Shown here: one piece after another, positions 52,638-62,284 of the stretch | Layout of the letters: every line of letters starts with the position of its first letter | Position numbering within the stretch: the first letter of the stretch is position 1 | Source: Orthosia cruda | Taxonomy: Eukaryota; Arthropoda; Insecta; Lepidoptera; Noctuidae | Direction: 5' to 3' | Length of the DNA: 64,000 nucleotides | NCBI GenBank assembly: GCA_964057195.1 | Contig: OZ059847.1 | Span: 9,215,814-9,279,813, forward strand | Program-made: the position numbers and the translations under genes | Notes under the pieces: model-generated | The model's input: only the letters and a program-made list of their open reading frames with translations | What the model was told of the DNA's origin: nothing | The model's database searches: none

Positions 52638-54490
52638 GAGGTACCTCTTTTCAAAATAGTTTATGGTTTGTCGAGTATTGGCCGTCAAGAAGCTGAGTCG
52701 CGCTCCCGGTCACACTGAGCACCGCTGTAGCAAAATGCCGACAACTGAATAGTTGGTGTCTGGCTGGAACCGCCACACACTTCGCACTTATCAGACGTAT
52801 CGCTCACTTCGCGGTGTACTGTAGGCGCATGCGTATGTAAATACTTCAATTATTTAATTTACAGCCCGGGAATTACAATACTTTAAGCAGAATATACGAG
52901 AATAAGTCATTTTCACCTACCTATCTTCCTTTTATAAACTGTTACCCAGTGTCAATAACGGCTTGATTACGGCTTTATTTTATTATTATTACCGAAATCC
53001 TTTTCTATGCATTATCAGTAGTCAACGCTAAACAAAATAAGTCAATAAATCCAAAGCACTGACTAAACTCAAACAAAAATAACGGCGGTAATAAGCGGTC
53101 GCTGTTAACTAGACAAGCTGTGTTTGCACATGTATATTAATTATATCGACACAATTATTTATAATTATGCACAATTTAATGATTATTTATGTTTAATAAT
53201 ATTGCTCATTTTATTTACCTATATGTCAAGTAGGTTGAATTTATGAAATAAAGTGTCTTGCAAGTTTTTTTTTTCTATGGATATGGAAAGAATGCAATGG
53301 AATAAAGTTGTTGTTCTTGCTCTTCAAATACATTAGCAAATGTCAAAAGATTACAGAAATATTTTGATGTTTGTATGTTTTCACAATAAAAATTGGAATT
53401 CATTTGTGTGGTGGCAATTCAACAAAGAGATTGCGTATTAAGTATTGTTGTGTTTAGTTGCGTTAATTAGTTTATTTAAACAAATCTAAGAAATATTCTG
53501 TTTTTTAATCTTTTGAAACTTTCGATATCTTTTGAGTCGAAATCATCTTATAATAGGACAAGAATAACAGACTTAGAGAATATTAGCATTTTACGAAGGA
53601 AATAGTAGAATTATATAGTTTAATGGTATGTTACCTGTGAACATGCGACAATTTTAGTTCAAGTAGATATAATTTTACAAAGTTACTATACAGGGTTTTA
53701 TAAAATTAATTAGCAAAACTACGCAGACAAAAAATGGACTACACGGTTAAAATAACTGTGCACCTGGGGCTGTGACGTCATGCTGACGTCCGACTCTTGC
53801 AACTGGCGCACGAGGCGAACGCGGCCTGACGAACGTGTAGTAGTAACTACAATATCAGTGTCCCCCATAGTCAGCTATATTAACGTATTATCAAGTCACG
53901 TAAGTTGGCAAGAGTCGTTATCTGCGCAGAAGTCTTTTTTAGGTGTCTCTGGTAGTGAAGCGGGGCGCGGGGAACGTTTAGATCCTTTCCGAGCGCGCGA
54001 TTGGTTGCTCAGTTGACACAAGGACTGACCAATCGTGTCGTGTCCACGTTCCGTTTGCTCTATATTGTGGTTGGTCAGTTCGCGGAATATGCGCGAAAAC
54101 CTTGCCAACATACGTGCCGGGCATTATATTAAGAGTTAGATTTTTTTTATAGCCATCTAGTCTACGGAGTTTCTCTAATTACATTGGCCCAATATTGTTC
54201 TCACTTAAAAAGCATTATTATTTTATGTTCCAATATTATAAATGAAGGTTGTAAGTTTGATTTAATTGATGTAATAACTTATTGTGTGTTTATATTGTAT
54301 GTAAGTTCTTATGATAAGCACTTTCAAATAAAGTATATTCTAAAGCTATTTTTATGAGGACTTACTTTTTCTTTTTTGTAAGCCATATACGGAAGGTTTT
54401 GTAGCTAAGTGCACTGTGTAGGTAGCGATACCTAGCCGACGTGGTCATATTGGTGTTATATGTAAATTGTACAAATTTAATAAATGTTGG

Positions 54491-54537
<47 letters not shown>

Positions 54538-54539
54538 AA
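52638..54539 (+). other. Interior of the LTR element: promoter-like and 3'-end-like sequence, poly(A)
   Basis: 52700-52840 is CpG-rich with GGCGCATGCGT, an NRF1-like palindrome. 53790-54110 is again CpG-rich, with CGATTGGT/ACCAATCG (CCAAT boxes in both orientations). 54320-54484 has two AATAAA signals, the second 10 bases before the A-run 54495-54536. Short frames such as 53780-54016 (+) show no family features. The order suggests a non-coding or 3'-UTR transcript, sense on +. Confidence 0.55.
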
Positions 54540-54930
54540 TGTACGCGACGATAGATCGTGGTAGAGGAAATGAAAGAGAAGTGGACTGTATAACAAGATG
54601 AAGTATATTGAAATAGAGAAGATGAGAAATTATAGAACAACGGTCGGTTAAAAGTAAACAAAGGGAAATGATGCGCGAGCGCAGCCGTGCGTGGAGGTGT
54701 GCAGCAGCTGACTGTCGTGGCGGTGTTTGGAGCGGTCACCCTGCACGGCCACGACGATGTCGCCGCGGTCGGTGCGCACGCGCACCTCGGTGCAGCCCGC
54801 GTCGCTGCTGATCCGAAGCGAGCTCGGGAACTGTAGCATGATGTTCTTAAGCTCGATGTCGTCCATACCGAGAAGGGACTGCTCTTCAGCACTGATAGGC
54901 ATCTTCATAAGCAGCTTTGCTGGTTCTTCA
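54540..54930. repeat. Right LTR
   Basis: 391 bases, same length as 52247-52637 and different by eye at only two positions; followed by the duplicated target ATGGT (54931-54935). Confidence 0.85.
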
Positions 54931-55023
54931 ATGGTTGAAATTTTATATTTTGTAATAAATTTGGTAGAGAAAAATTTTGGCATCCGTCTGTCAAGTCGAG
55001 CCACAGACTATTATTATTATAGT

Positions 55024-55476
55024 AAGCGTAGATAATAATAAAAACAACCATGCATCTTAAAACTAACATTACAATAATACTTCGACTTAACAAAGGTATA
55101 TCGTTTTAGCATAACAAGTACAAAATAAACAAACTAGAAGAAGGTAAGTTACACATAACAGTATTGAGCGAAGAGGGTGATAGGTAAATATATATTTGTA
55201 CTTAAGTATGTATGTATATGACTTATTTTATTCATTTTACACTATGTTGTATATTATTTTGTGTACAATAAAGAATTAAAAATTAAGAAGAATAAGGGTA
55301 GGGTGCAATTTAGTAGTCGTTGCGTGTTTACTAAGGCCTATGACACAGTGCATAACATGAACGATTCATTCAATTGTTTTCAGTTAATATTTGTACATAA
55401 TGAATATATATATATATTTGTTTATGTAGACTATCATTATTTATTTTTGATTAATCCAAAGGTTGGAAAAGATCTT
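55024..55476. other. Non-coding; probably 3' UTR of LINE-D
   Basis: AT-rich; no ORF is supported (the 77-codon + frame 55261-55494 has no features). GTACAATAAAGAATT near 55262 looks like a polyadenylation region on the + strand, so a second, unidentified + element end is possible. Confidence 0.4.
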
Positions 55477-55935
55477 TTAAGATATATATTTTAAAGTCTT
55501 CTTGTAAATGTATGACGATTTGATTTCTTTTATGTGTTTAGGTAGTTTGTTGTAGAAGTTTGCACCCTCATACATAATATTCCTCTCTCCATATTTAGTC
55601 CTAGGCTGGGTTAAGCAGATGTCATTAGCTTGTCTTGTTAAGATTTTATAAATTTGTGCCCTTTTTGTAAATATTATCTGTGAATGTATATCCTTAGTTA
55701 GAATTTTTCTCACGAGTATGCATGTGTTGTACCTATATATTTGAAGAAGATTCATTTCATAAGCTGTGTTTCTTTGTAGATTTTTTCAGTAGGAGTTAAA
55801 TAGTTATATCTAAATAGTGTTTTGATTATTTTATTTTGGGCAATTTGTAGTATTTTTAGGTTTGATTTAGCAGCAGTTCCCCAGACCTCAATCAAGTAGT
55901 CCAAGTGAGATTTATCCATGGAGTTATATATAGTA
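55477..55935 (-). pseudogene. LINE-D ORF2, C-terminal part
   Basis: Minus strand reads MDKSHLDYLIEVWGTAAKSN, KILQIAQNKIIKTLF and, after a small shift near 55760, NTCILVRKILT...YEGANFYNKLPKHIK. These are the region after the RT thumb in CR1/Jockey-group LINEs (S-L-Y-I-VWG, LQ--QNK, -YNKLP). It continues the frame left at 57858; the Helitron-like element sits exactly between the two parts. Confidence 0.8.
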
Positions 55936-57857
55936 CTAGCACTCTGCCCGCGACTTCGTTCGCGTGATTTCGTTTATGCTATAAATGATATTCTTATATG
56001 CAGTTAGTGAAGGAAACCAAAAATTAGCTATTATTAAAACAATAAAAAATGGGTATCGTAGATATACAGGGTTTATTGGATTGGGACGATTCGTTATTTG
56101 ACTTAAAGAATAATAAATTTTAGGTTACCGCCACAAAGTAAAATCCTCCCCTAAAAACTTATAAACCCCTTTTTGCCCCGTTGGGGGTTTTGAAAAACCT
56201 AAATATGCTATTCACTCTTTTCTTATCTTTTTTATTTATCGTTTATGTTAGTCAGATAGCGCAGTGAGATTCCTCAAAAAATAACTTTGAAACCCCTAAC
56301 CCTATCTGGGAGAAAGTTTTAAAAATGTTTTATGTAAATTTTGAGTATCAACCCCAAGGAATTTGATTTTACATACAAACTAATTTTTACCCTTTTCAGC
56401 TCCTTAAAGGTTGAATGGCCGCAAAATTGCGCCTTAGTGCTCCCCTAGAACCCCACGTCAAAAACGAAACCCTGTCCAGTAAGATTCTTAGCTTGAGTTA
56501 GTTTCGAAAAACTTATAATGACAACTCTTATTGTATCCTTATGTTGGTATTTGCGCCAAGTTTTAAATTAATTTTTTTGAAGAAATAAGATTCTTTAAAA
56601 AATCTTTAACACCCCCGTAACCGTATTTTGGGAGTAGATAAGTAAAACTAATAATGAAAACCTTTATTGTTTATTTAGGTTGGTATTTATGTCATGTTTA
56701 TTTACCCAAGAAATCAGATTCTTCCATACAAACTTCAACACCCCCTAAATCATCATTTGGGCATAGTTTCGAAAAAATAATAAAGACAACCTTTATTGTT
56801 TACTTAGGATGATATTTATGTCAACTTTCAAATGTATTAACCCAATAAATAAGATTCTTCAAAAACACTGTAATACCCCCTAAATCGTCTTTTGAGGGTA
56901 GTTGCAAAAAACTAATAACGAAACCTTTATTGTTTATTGAGGTTGGTGTTTATGTCAAGTTTCATGCTTATTAACCGAAGATATAAGATTCTGCAAAACA
57001 ATTAACATCCCCTAAATCATCTTTTGGGGTAGTTTCGAAAAACTAAAAATGAAAGCCTTTATTGTTTATGTCAAGTTTCATGTTTATTAACTGAAGTAGT
57101 AAGATTCTTCAAAAAAATAACATCTCCTAAATCATCTTTTGGGGGTAGTTTCGAAAACTAACAATGAAATTCTTTATTGTTTATTTAGTTTGGTATTTAT
57201 GTCAAGTTTCATGTTTATTGACCCAAGAAATCAGATTTTTTCATACAAACTTCAACACCCCATAAATCGACTTTGGGGGTAGTTTCAAAAGACTAATAAT
57301 GATAACCTTTATTGTTTATTGAGGTTGGTGTTTATGTCAAGTTTCATGCTAATTAACCCAAGATATAAGATTCTTCAAAAAAAAATAACATCCCCTAAAT
57401 CATGCTTTGGGGGTAGTTTCGAAAACTAACAATGAAATTCTTTATTGTTTATTTAGTTTGGTATTTATGTCAAGTTTCATGTTTATTGACCCAAGAAATC
57501 AGATTTTTCCATACAAACTTCAACACCCCCTAAATCATTATTTGGGGGTAGTTTCGAAATACTAATAATGTCAATCTTTATCATTTACAAATAATAATAT
57601 TTTAACTAAGTTTCAAGAATTTTGGCCGAAGGAATTAGATTTTTCATACAAACTTTCAACCCCCTTTTTACCCCCTTAGGGGTGGAATTTCCAAAAATCC
57701 TTTCTTAGTGCACACTTACGTCACTTGAGGAACCATTCTGCCAAATTTCATGCTTCTAGGCGTAGCAGTTTTGGCTGTGCGTTGATTGATCAGTCAGTCA
57801 GTCAGTCAGTGAGTCAGTCAGTCACCTTTCGCTTTTATATATATATATATATATAGA
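55936..57857 (-). mobile_element. Helitron-like element with internal repeat array
   Basis: Minus strand starts TCTATATATATATATATA (57857), then GCGAAAGGTGACTGACTGAC, and ends CGAAGTCGCGGGCAGAGTG-CTAG at 55936, next to T; a CGCG...CGCG hairpin precedes the end. The interior (about 56140-57600) has at least nine degenerate units of 120-150 bases with ACACCCCCTAAATCATCTTT, GGGGGTAGTTTCGAAAA and TTTATTGTTTATTTAG. No Rep/helicase. Its removal brings the LINE-D ORF2 parts together in frame, which supports the boundaries within a couple of bases. Confidence 0.8.
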
Positions 57858-58985
57858 AGATAGATAACGCACATGTCTAGGAAGACACCGCACTATACCA
57901 CGGAGCGCACCTGTTAGTGATGTGAGCTTGTTCTTGATACTCTCTATGTGTGGTTTCCACGTTAGTTGATCGTCAAGTATAAGACCAAGATATTTTTCTT
58001 GATGAACTCTCTTTAGCATTTGACCATCAATATGTAAGTTACTGTGCTGACCAATCTTTTTGTTTTGTGCTGCGAATATGATATATAATATGGTTTTAGA
58101 TATGTTTATTGTCAGTAAGTTTGATTTAAGCCAAGTATGTAAGAGGTTCAGATCATGTTGAGCTTGTTCTATGATTGAGTATACTTAAGTACCCGAGTAA
58201 AATAAACTGGTGTCGTCATCGTAAAGCGCTATATCCCCCCTTAGACCGATTTCATGGATGCTATTTATGTAGATTAAAAATAATAATGGCCCAAGAATTG
58301 AGCCCTGAGGGACGCCGTAGGTGATTTGTCGAGGTCCGCTTTGGACTTCACCGATTTTCACTACTTGATATCTGTTACTAAGGTATGATTTTAACATTTT
58401 AAGAGCGGATCCTGAGACACCTAGATGACTTAATTTTAACAAAAGTATATCGTGACTAACAGTATCAAAAGCTTTTTTTTAATCTACAAACACTCCTAGT
58501 GTAATTTTCTTAATATCGATGTTAGATTTGATTTTTGTCACGAGATCGGTTGCAGCTGTAACCGTGTTTGACTTCGGTCGAAACCCATATTGTTTTTCAT
58601 ATAAAAACTTTTTTGATTTTAGAAATGCACTAAGTCGGTTATGCAATATTTTTTCAAACACCTTTGATAATATTGGTAATCAAGATATCGGTCGGTAATT
58701 ACCTGGATCTGATCTATTGCCCGACTTGGATATGGGGCTGACTTTTGGCACTTTCAAGGATTCTGGGAAATTTCCTTCTGTTAGACACCTATTAATACAA
58801 AGAGTTAAGTTTTCCGCTATTTGATCTTTAATACATTTTATAATTTTTGTACTTATTCCATCAATACCGGCGCTAGTGTTTGCATCTAAATTTTCAATTA
58901 TTTTAAGCACCTCTGCAATAGTAGCAGGTTCGAATTGTGTTAGATTGGCCGTACTGTCTATTCCGCTAACGGGTACCTGTAAAGC
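57858..58985 (-). pseudogene. LINE-D ORF2, RT part
   Basis: Minus strand: SAGIDGISTKIIKCIKDQIA, GNYRPIS, FEKILHNRLSAFLK, EKQYGFRPKSNT, YGVPQGSILGPLLFLIYIN, then the catalytic box as YDDD (58212-58223), with D replacing the usual A, and EKYLGLILDDQLTWKPHIES. Stops and small shifts lie near 58180, 58470 and 58678. Upstream the frame joins ORF1 directly, so the whole endonuclease is missing. Confidence 0.82.
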
Positions 58986-59103
58986 TGATTATTGTGATAC
59001 GCATTTGGAATTTTGCTAGCAAGCTCTGCGCCTATATTTGAGAAAAATAGGTTAAAACATTCACAGATTTCCTTTGTGTCAGTAATCTGGCTGTGTTAGT
59101 TAG

Positions 59104-59571
59104 CTAGTTACTACGTTCAGATCTCTCCTGGAATTCCTCAAAGAGGTCTTCATAAATTATAGTCTGTGGTTTTGCCTCTGAATGGGCTGGTGCAGAAGAA
59201 ACAGATTTTAACTGCTGGACGTCAGTTCGGAGGGATAATATTTTTTCTTCGTTTTCTTTAACGGTGTCCGTTAATGTATTAATTTGCGATTTAAGACTTT
59301 TATTTTCAGCTATAAGCTCTTCGGCTGTACTCTTCATGTCTTGCAATGTTTCGTTAATGTAAGAAATATTATCACATATTATTTTTATATTCTAGTTCTG
59401 CTTTGTACAAGAAACCTGTAGAATTCCAACAATTTCTTTCATTATCTCACTTTTAAATTCAGTGAACTGATTTTCAAAGTCGCTGTCAGGCGATTTTCTC
59501 TTCCGGTAAGACACGTTTTCAGAGTACAGCTCATTCATTTTTGATAAATCAGGCTGAGAAGAAGCTTTCAT
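59104..59571 (-). pseudogene. LINE-D ORF1: coiled-coil protein, one TAG
   Basis: ATG at 59571; MKASSQPDLSKMNELYSENV, basic RKRKSPDSD, then an in-frame TAG near 59396 and a long coiled coil (NETLQDMKSTAEELIAENKS onward). It ends at 59104. Fused by deletion to the RT lead-in of ORF2 (ITDTKEICECFNLFFSNIGA at about 59085-59030). Confidence 0.65.
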
Positions 59572-59895
59572 GTTGTTGTTAATAGCAAAGCTGAAAAAAA
59601 AAAAAAGTTAACAAACAATAACTCCGCTTATGCACTGCGCGCAACTAAATAATAACACTATCGCTACGCGTGCCGCGTACTATCTCTTTCGCACTTATGT
59701 GTCGGTCATTAGTTAATTTCGAACACTTTCTGAGCACTTTGAAAAATCAACCCTTTTTTTATGGTAATTAGGTTCTAACTTGAACGATCGCAATAAGTAT
59801 TATTTTAAGTAAATCAGTGGGCACGTCCACTCACTACGCTCGCTGGCTTGTAGTTGAGGTGTATAGGGTTTTGTTAGATCTAAGACTATTCCTTT
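59572..59895. other. Non-coding, likely LINE-D 5' UTR
   Basis: Contains an A13 run on the + strand (about 59594-59607) and a CpG-containing stretch, GCTACGCGTGCCGCGTAC, near 59664. No ORF, no tRNA-like boxes. Confidence 0.4.
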
Positions 59896-61130
59896 TTAAT
59901 CACACCATGAAAGCAGGTTATTGTTCGAAAATTCCGTACCATTATCACATATTATTTTATTCACTTTTCTATTGAAATGGTTTTGCGCCAAAAATACAAA
60001 TTGTTTTATTTTGTCAAAGGCTTCACTTTTAAAGGTAATCAAGTATACAACACAGAAATGTGTTAAATCATCTAAAAACGTAATAAAATATTTTTTTTTG
60101 TCCCAAGTTGGAACTTCAATAGGGCCACAAATGTCTATATGAATGATTGAAGAGAACCGAACCATTCTTGTCGGTGATTGAACTCACTGAGATCATGTTT
60201 CTGGAAACGCCCGGCACATACAGCACATCTTCAAATAAACCGAACTTGGTGTTGATCGTACTTGTTCCTTTGGCTATGAGGTTTTCCGCGTTCGCACACT
60301 TTATATCAACATTTATTTGTTCTGTAAAATTTATAATGTTTTTATTATTGAACATGTGGGAAGTGGCTCCCGAATCAATCACAGCTCTAATTGGAATCTC
60401 TATATGAAACTTATCACCTACCAGACTGTAGTGCCGGCAATATTTCTCGATGTGGATTTCTTATTGCATTTTCTACATATTTTTATAGAAAAACAGTTTG
60501 TAGCCTCATGTCCCGTCTTTTTAAAGGCTGCATTCCTTATTCCTTCGATACCTCGAAATGTGGCTGGACCACAATTAAAAAAAATTTGTGTTGTTTTTAA
60601 AATTTCATTATTGCAGTTTTAAGTTCCCGGCTCGTCTATAAGTTGTGTTTGTAGTCTCTGAATTAGTGTGTAAATATTTTTATACTCTTTAGTTGTAATC
60701 TTCCAGATATTATGAAAAAAATCATGCTTTGAGGCAATATTGTAATTATCTTCTGCATCAAAATTTCTTCGGTTATTGTATTGTCTGTGCAATTTAATTC
60801 GCCACAAATACTTTGTGAAATGCTAATATCTTTAAAAATATTGCCTGTATGGCTATTGCTATAAATCTGTATAATGTTAAGGTGATTATCATCTTTTACA
60901 TTATTTCTAAAAATTAAATCTAATGTATCAAATATCTCCTGGGTTGTTTTACAATTTATAACATAATGTAAAAACTGTTCATCTATTGAATTTAGTACGA
61001 TGTATTTAGATTTTGTTTCATTCAATTCATTTCCGTCATCTGCTAGGCCTTTGGCTTCCAAAAATAATTTTGTAATTTGTCTCCAATATTTATAGTTAGA
61101 ATATTTCTTTAATTTTTTTAAAGACTCCAA
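59896..61130 (-). pseudogene. Ty1/copia Gag-Pol remnant
   Basis: Minus strand: Gag with YSNYKYWRQITKLFLEAKGL, CKTTQEIFDTLDLIF (copia-type gag), with frame breaks near 60663; a damaged zinc-knuckle zone near 60450-60550; protease IDSGATSHMFNN; LFEDVLYVPGVSRNMISVS (the segment before integrase); integrase core HIDICGPIEVPTWDKKKYF (first D) and ICDNGTEFSNN (second D). The integrase zinc finger is deleted and the frame shifts there (near 60140). The rest of integrase, RT and RNase H are gone. Copia by the order of domains; the copia RT scraps at 41851-42150 may be the same family. Confidence 0.82.
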
Positions 61131-61288
61131 AATTACTTACAGTTCTGTCTTCTATCTATGTTGACAAACCTTTGTCCGTTGCTAGGCTTATAAAATCAAC
61201 ATGTCTTGGTTGCTAGGCTTATTTCGTCAATTTGTTGGCGACTGAGAGAAAATACTTAAATAAAATTTATTTTCCTTTATCCTAAGTA

Positions 61289-61300
61289 TCGCCCATAACC
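61289..61300 (-). promoter_or_regulatory. Copia-type primer-binding site
   Basis: Minus strand GGTTATGGGC (61300-61291) is complementary to the anticodon-loop region of initiator tRNA-Met (GCCCAUAACC), the unusual internal site used by copia. It lies about 160 bases before the first Gag codon, in the right orientation. The LTR that should end just to the right was not delimited. Confidence 0.6.
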
Positions 61301-61739
61301 TGGTCAAGGAAAACAGGTGGGCTGGGGCAGACATATATTTATTTATGTAACAAGATAAGCAAACTGCTTGGTAATCTCACAAAATAAACTCAATATAAAA
61401 TCAACTATTAGCTATGCACGTGAAAACTTGATTAGCACGAAAACATGACTGACGTATCCAATCAACAACTATTTGAATATTAGAATTTCTCATTCTGCAT
61501 GTGCCATTATTTGAAAAAAAAGAACAAATATGAAATATTTGGTTCAGCCAAGGACTTAAATGAATTTGATAAATCAAACCTCACTCCAACAACAATACCT
61601 GTGGTGTGGGATTCCATAGGGGTATATCGAAGTTACAATACAAAGCTATTGTAAATAAGTATTTTTTAAAGAGCTTGATGATGTATTAATATGATACTGT
61701 ATAAATATATACTTATACTGTATATACTTTACTTGATAA
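61301..61739. other. Non-coding; probably copia LTR and intron
   Basis: No ORF. The 5' LTR of the copia remnant should lie here, but with no second LTR to compare I cannot mark its ends. Confidence 0.4.
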
Positions 61740-61935
61740 CACTGGGCTGTGTCACACTGAACATCCAATGCCTACTCTATATCTTGTTTAATTGGGCCAT
61801 CGAGATACAGGCTACGCCTAGTTTGGGGCCCATTGCCATTTCCATGGTATTGTGTTGTTTATTTATTATTTTTTCCTTTGTGTAAATTATGTATCTGTTG
61901 TAACTTCTATCTATATATTTAACTTCTATGTTTTT
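61740..61935 (+). mobile_element. 3' UTR scrap of a LINE-C-like element
   Basis: CGAGATACAGGCTACGCCTAGTTTGG (61800 region) parallels CGAGATACAGGCTGCCGCCTAGTTCGG in the LINE-C 3' UTR near 48262; both are followed by a T-rich stretch with TATGT(A/T)... and TTGTAA words. It lies just before exon 2 of the P450. Confidence 0.55.
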
Positions 61936-61966
61936 TAATGAGCTTGATAATTTCTTTCATTTCCAG

Positions 61967-62076
61967 TACAAATGTTCACCCTTCAATTGGAATGTCGCAA
62001 AAAGTTTGGCAATATTTGGAAATTAAGTGGTTTTCACTACCGGGCCGTGTATTTGTACAAACCTGAGGATATTGAG
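61967..62076 (+). CDS. Cytochrome P450 (CYP4 clan), exon 2
   Basis: Acceptor TTTCATTTCCAG ends at 61966; donor GAG|GTAAGC follows 62076. 110 bases; joined in phase 1 to exon 1 it adds 37 codons and ends in phase 0. It reads QMFTLQLECRKKFGNIWKLS and ends KPEDIE, the N-terminal step (-PEDIE) of CYP4-clan P450s after F-L--KYGNIY-W. With exon 1 the pair gives the expected run from hinge to PEDIE without gap or overlap. Later exons (I-helix, ExxR, heme Cys) are not in the window. Confidence 0.75.
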
Positions 62077-62284
62077 GTAAGCACATAACTATGATACGTG
62101 CATATAATATTTTATGACAATTCATCCAACTGTTCCTACTCGACATTGGTTTTGTCGAGACAGTAAAGGCACTAAGTATGCTCAAAATTTTCATTGTGGT
62201 TTAAGAGAAGGTACCGCAAGGTCTCTCAAGATCTTTGGCCGATATTCGTAAAAGTAATACCAGCGAAAAACAAAATTCTCATGC
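62077..62284 (+). other. Start of P450 intron 2
   Basis: Begins GTAAGC; non-coding, no exon-like frame before the LINE-E insertion. Confidence 0.5.

Larger units (their letters stand above)
52247..54930. mobile_element. Non-autonomous LTR element enclosing a polyadenylated insert
   Basis: Two direct repeats of 391 bases (52247-52637 and 54540-54930) start TGTACGCG and end GGTTCTTCA, so TG...CA, and differ by eye at two bases. ATGGT is duplicated outside (52242-52246 and 54931-54935). The 1.9-kb interior lacks gag, pol and any long ORF. On + it ends AATAAA (54479-54484), TGTTGGATCTT, 42 A's (54495-54536), CAA, LTR. No standard primer site (TGG...) follows either LTR. This is either a TRIM/LARD-like element with an A-tract in the place of a polypurine tract, or a transcript captured between LTRs by template switching. 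Orientation unresolved. Confidence 0.8.
48393..55010 (-). mobile_element. Dong-like (R4-clade) non-LTR retrotransposon, split by an LTR element
   Basis: Minus strand: 5' UTR about 55010-52116 (minus the LTR element 52247-54930), ORF 52115-48534, 3' UTR to 48394. TAA-type repeats lie at both ends: 48379-48393 and 55011-55023 (ACTATTATTATTATAG). Without the LTR element the length is about 3.9 kb, close to that of Bombyx Dong as I remember it. The right boundary at 55010 is inferred from the TAA repeat. A broken relative lies at 23904-27540. Confidence 0.8.
38664..61966 (+). other. Intron 1 of the P450 gene, 23.3 kb, full of transposons
   Basis: Donor GTAAGT at 38664, acceptor TTTCATTTCCAG ending at 61966. 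Contents in order: Helitron-like element, LINE-C copy, R1/I-like, copia and RTE scraps, LINE-C, Dong-like element with an LTR element inside, LINE-D with a Helitron-like element inside, copia, LINE 3' end. Whether one transcript really spans it is inferred from phase and protein fit. Confidence 0.6.

Noticed and set aside
52464..52718. 84-codon + ORF in the LTR and its twin at 54727-55035
   Set aside because: Antisense shadow of the better minus frame; no features.
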